This document shows positions 62,240-64,000 of a stretch of DNA of 64,000 nucleotides, piece after piece (positions within the stretch are counted from its first letter, which is position 1; every line of letters begins with the position of its first letter). The notes under the pieces are model-generated. The model searched no databases. It was given only the letters and a program-made list of their open reading frames with translations, and was not told where the DNA came from. The position numbers and the translations under genes were made by a program. Source of the stretch: Procambarus clarkii (Eukaryota; Arthropoda; Malacostraca; Decapoda; Cambaridae); NCBI RefSeq assembly GCF_040958095.1, contig NC_091152.1, positions 17,114,984 to 17,178,983 on the forward strand. The letters are read 5' to 3'.

Positions 62240-63274
62240 TTGCTCCTCTTCGCGTCTGTTTTTTTTTACGTGGGTTTATCACTACTTGTATGGTGATCAG
62301 ACGACTTTGTTGATAGTGTCCCACCTGCGAGTTTCATCTCGGCGGCAGTACGAAGTTTCCTGGCGGTCCTTTCGGCACTTGTTGTCTCTTCGTAGGTTGT
62401 CTTTGATTTCTGATCGGGCTGTTTTGTAATTTCTCTCATGGTTGTTTCAGAACCATCATCTTATTCCGAATACTGTTGCCTTGTATCTTATGGTGCTGGC
62501 ACAGCCGCTTCAGCTTGCATTCAGGGTGGATGTCATGTCTGCTCTGTTCCGCAAGTTTTCTCAGGTATTGTTTCACTTCTGGCCTGCTCATGCACTGCCT
62601 GAGCCATCCTGGTCATTGAACCGGGTGCTCTCTTTTCTCTCTCCCTTCCTCAGTATGTAGTGGTCCCTTCGGTTCAGAACTATTTTTCTAAGTCTCTTTT
62701 CTTGTTGGCATTGATCTCTGGGGGTCAGGTCGCAGAGTTTCATACTCTCCTCCGACACAAGGGTTTCTGCTCTTTTGGTCCTGGTGGTCATTTTGTTTGT
62801 TTGAAACCGTTTCCTTCTTTTCTGGTGAAGAATGAGACTGCTGCTTTCCAGGGGGGTCCTTGGGTTGTTGATGCTTGGTTGGCTCAGCCAGGGGTGCATC
62901 ATGTTTTGTGTCCGGTTGCAGTTCTTTGCTGTTACTTGTGCTCTACAGCCTCCGTGGCACAGGATGCAGTTTGGGTTGACCCAGTTTCCCTTCTTCCCTG
63001 TTCTAGGGCGTGGGTCTCCCAAGTCGTCTGCAGGATTATTCGGTCCTGCCAGCATGAGGGCTATCCTCGTGCTCACGATGTTCATAAGTTCGTGGCTTTG
63101 GCGGCTGTTTTCGGTAATATGTCCTGGGCTGACATTCAAGCACGGGGCTTTTGGAGGTCGAACAGAGTCCTGGCCTTACAGTACCTCGTTAATGTTCTGG
63201 GCTTTTCTCAAGGCGTGTGTAGCCTTGGGTTGCAGGTTGCAGCCAGTTGTCTCAACTTAAGAGTTGAGGAGTGA
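62240..63274 (+). pseudogene. Tyrosine recombinase of DIRS copy 2, inactive
   Basis: The N-terminal core-binding domain is in frames near 62300-62660 (VSHLRVSSRRQYEVSWRSF; LAQPLQLAFRVDVMSALF). The catalytic domain is at 62660-63274 (SLFLLALISGGQVAEFHTLL; CPVAVLCCYL; RAHDVHKFVALAAVFG; ALQYLVNVLG). The family uses R-H-R-Y. Here the first Arg position reads Gln (GGQV) and the second reads His (HDVHK), while His and the candidate Tyr remain, so it should be catalytically dead. A frame change near 62430-62660 also breaks it. Confidence 0.78.
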
Positions 63275-63384
63275 GTGGCAGCCATCTCCCGGGTAAAGCC
63301 CTCTTTTCCTTTATTTTTGGTTAGGTAGTTCCGGGAAGCCAAGGAGGCTCTCCACAAAAACCAGTGTTGAATGCGATTTTCCGC

Positions 63385-63850
63385 GTTTTTGATATCCAGC
63401 CTCTGAACTGGGGTTGGGTAGCTGGGTGCGGGAGGATTGGGGCCCCCTTTCCCCTCCCAGGAAGGGGGGGAGCTGTGCAGACAGCAGTGGCATGATGACA
63501 TCATACTTGTTTTCTTGTTTTCTGATTGGAAAGGTCTGCTTGCTCGTTTGGCTTTCGCTTTGCAATTTTTAACCAGCTGTAGTTTGTTTTAGGATTCCTA
63601 CCTTTCTGGTTGCCTGACCTGGTAGATGGCAGATATAGACTGCATCCAACTACATGGGGGTGTCTATAGGCCATTGCTCCTCGTGCCTCTCTGAGTGGGC
63701 CAGGTTTTGGCTTGTGGTCCCCGGTAGGCATAGAACTTCATCTATTGACTGTTGCCACGGTGTAATACATACCCATGAGCCCGGTATAATTCCGTGGAGC
63801 CTCTGGGTCTCACCCAGAAAATGGCATTTCATTACATTCATCGCTGGTTT
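63385..63850 (-). repeat. Right inverted terminal repeat of DIRS copy 2
   Basis: Inverse of the left repeat; it ends gaaaatggcatttcattaca ttcatcgctgg. The same end motif recurs at 27160, 37640, 47750, 49060 and 57300, and in the opposite sense at 40091 and 48465. Confidence 0.75.
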
Positions 63851-64000
63851 TTTTGGTTGGTGGTTCACCACTGATGCCAAGATCACATTCTTCAGGCTTC
63901 CCTGTTCAGGCTCTGCTCAATCATAAGTTTCCTCTTCATCATTTACACTTCTACCTGTTGAATTCATCTGCCATCTTGCTGGCCACAGCTAGCAAGATGG

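Larger units (their letters stand above)
59712..63850 (+). mobile_element. DIRS-type tyrosine-recombinase retrotransposon relic, copy 2
   Basis: Order: left terminal repeat (59712-60125), gag-like region (60940-61800), RNase H-like segment (61870-62160), tyrosine recombinase (62300-63274), and a right terminal repeat (63385-63850) that is the inverse of the left. Examples of the match: gaccacgagccagaacctgg on the left versus ccaggttttggcttgtggtc on the right. Inverted termini plus a recombinase after RNase H are the hallmark of DIRS elements, which integrate by recombination rather than with an integrase. The reverse transcriptase is missing between about 61835 and 61890. A LINE tail (60140-60305) and a foldback arm (60850-60932) are inserted. 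It lies in the MAN2C1 intron after exon 11. Confidence 0.82.

Overview
The window looks like nuclear DNA of an arthropod, most likely a decapod crustacean such as a crayfish or lobster. Three things point there: an ionotropic receptor (IR) gene of the protostome chemosensory type, a spliced MAN2C1 orthologue with large introns, and a tRNA-derived SINE and other interspersed repeats that I associate from memory with decapod genomes (not checked by search). There is no operon structure, and nearly all of the DNA between exons is repetitive.

Layout. (1) 1-2287: a GC-rich reading frame, open to the left edge, containing an 18-bp and then a 15-bp coding minisatellite (about 85 AAAEK units). (2) 2444-16958, + strand: eight exons of a divergent ionotropic receptor (S1, M1, pore, M3, S2, M4) that splice in phase. 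Its introns hold SINEs, two minus-strand LINE relics, TA microsatellites and minisatellites, and its last exon runs into a 3-kb array of 20-bp repeats that supplies the stop codon. (3) 16959-27294: intergenic DNA made of minisatellites and LINE relics. (4) 27295-59473, + strand: eleven exons (538 codons) of the cytosolic alpha-mannosidase MAN2C1, in phase throughout. The C-terminal half must lie beyond the right edge. Its introns carry SINEs (several antisense), LINE 3' ends, foldback elements and relics of a DIRS-type (tyrosine-recombinase) retrotransposon. (5) 59712-63850: the best-preserved DIRS-like relic, with inverted terminal repeats, gag-like, RNase H-like and tyrosine-recombinase segments but no reverse transcriptase.

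The two host genes are functionally unrelated: one is probably a chemosensory receptor at the plasma membrane, the other a cytosolic glycosidase acting on free oligosaccharides. The most notable observations are a 3' tail shared by the abundant SINE and a LINE, a non-canonical GC-AG intron in MAN2C1, tandem in-frame splice donors in the receptor gene, foldback elements with tRNA-like ends, and the density of minisatellites around the receptor. Exon limits were set by hand from splice consensus, phase and family alignment from memory; no search or transcript data were available.
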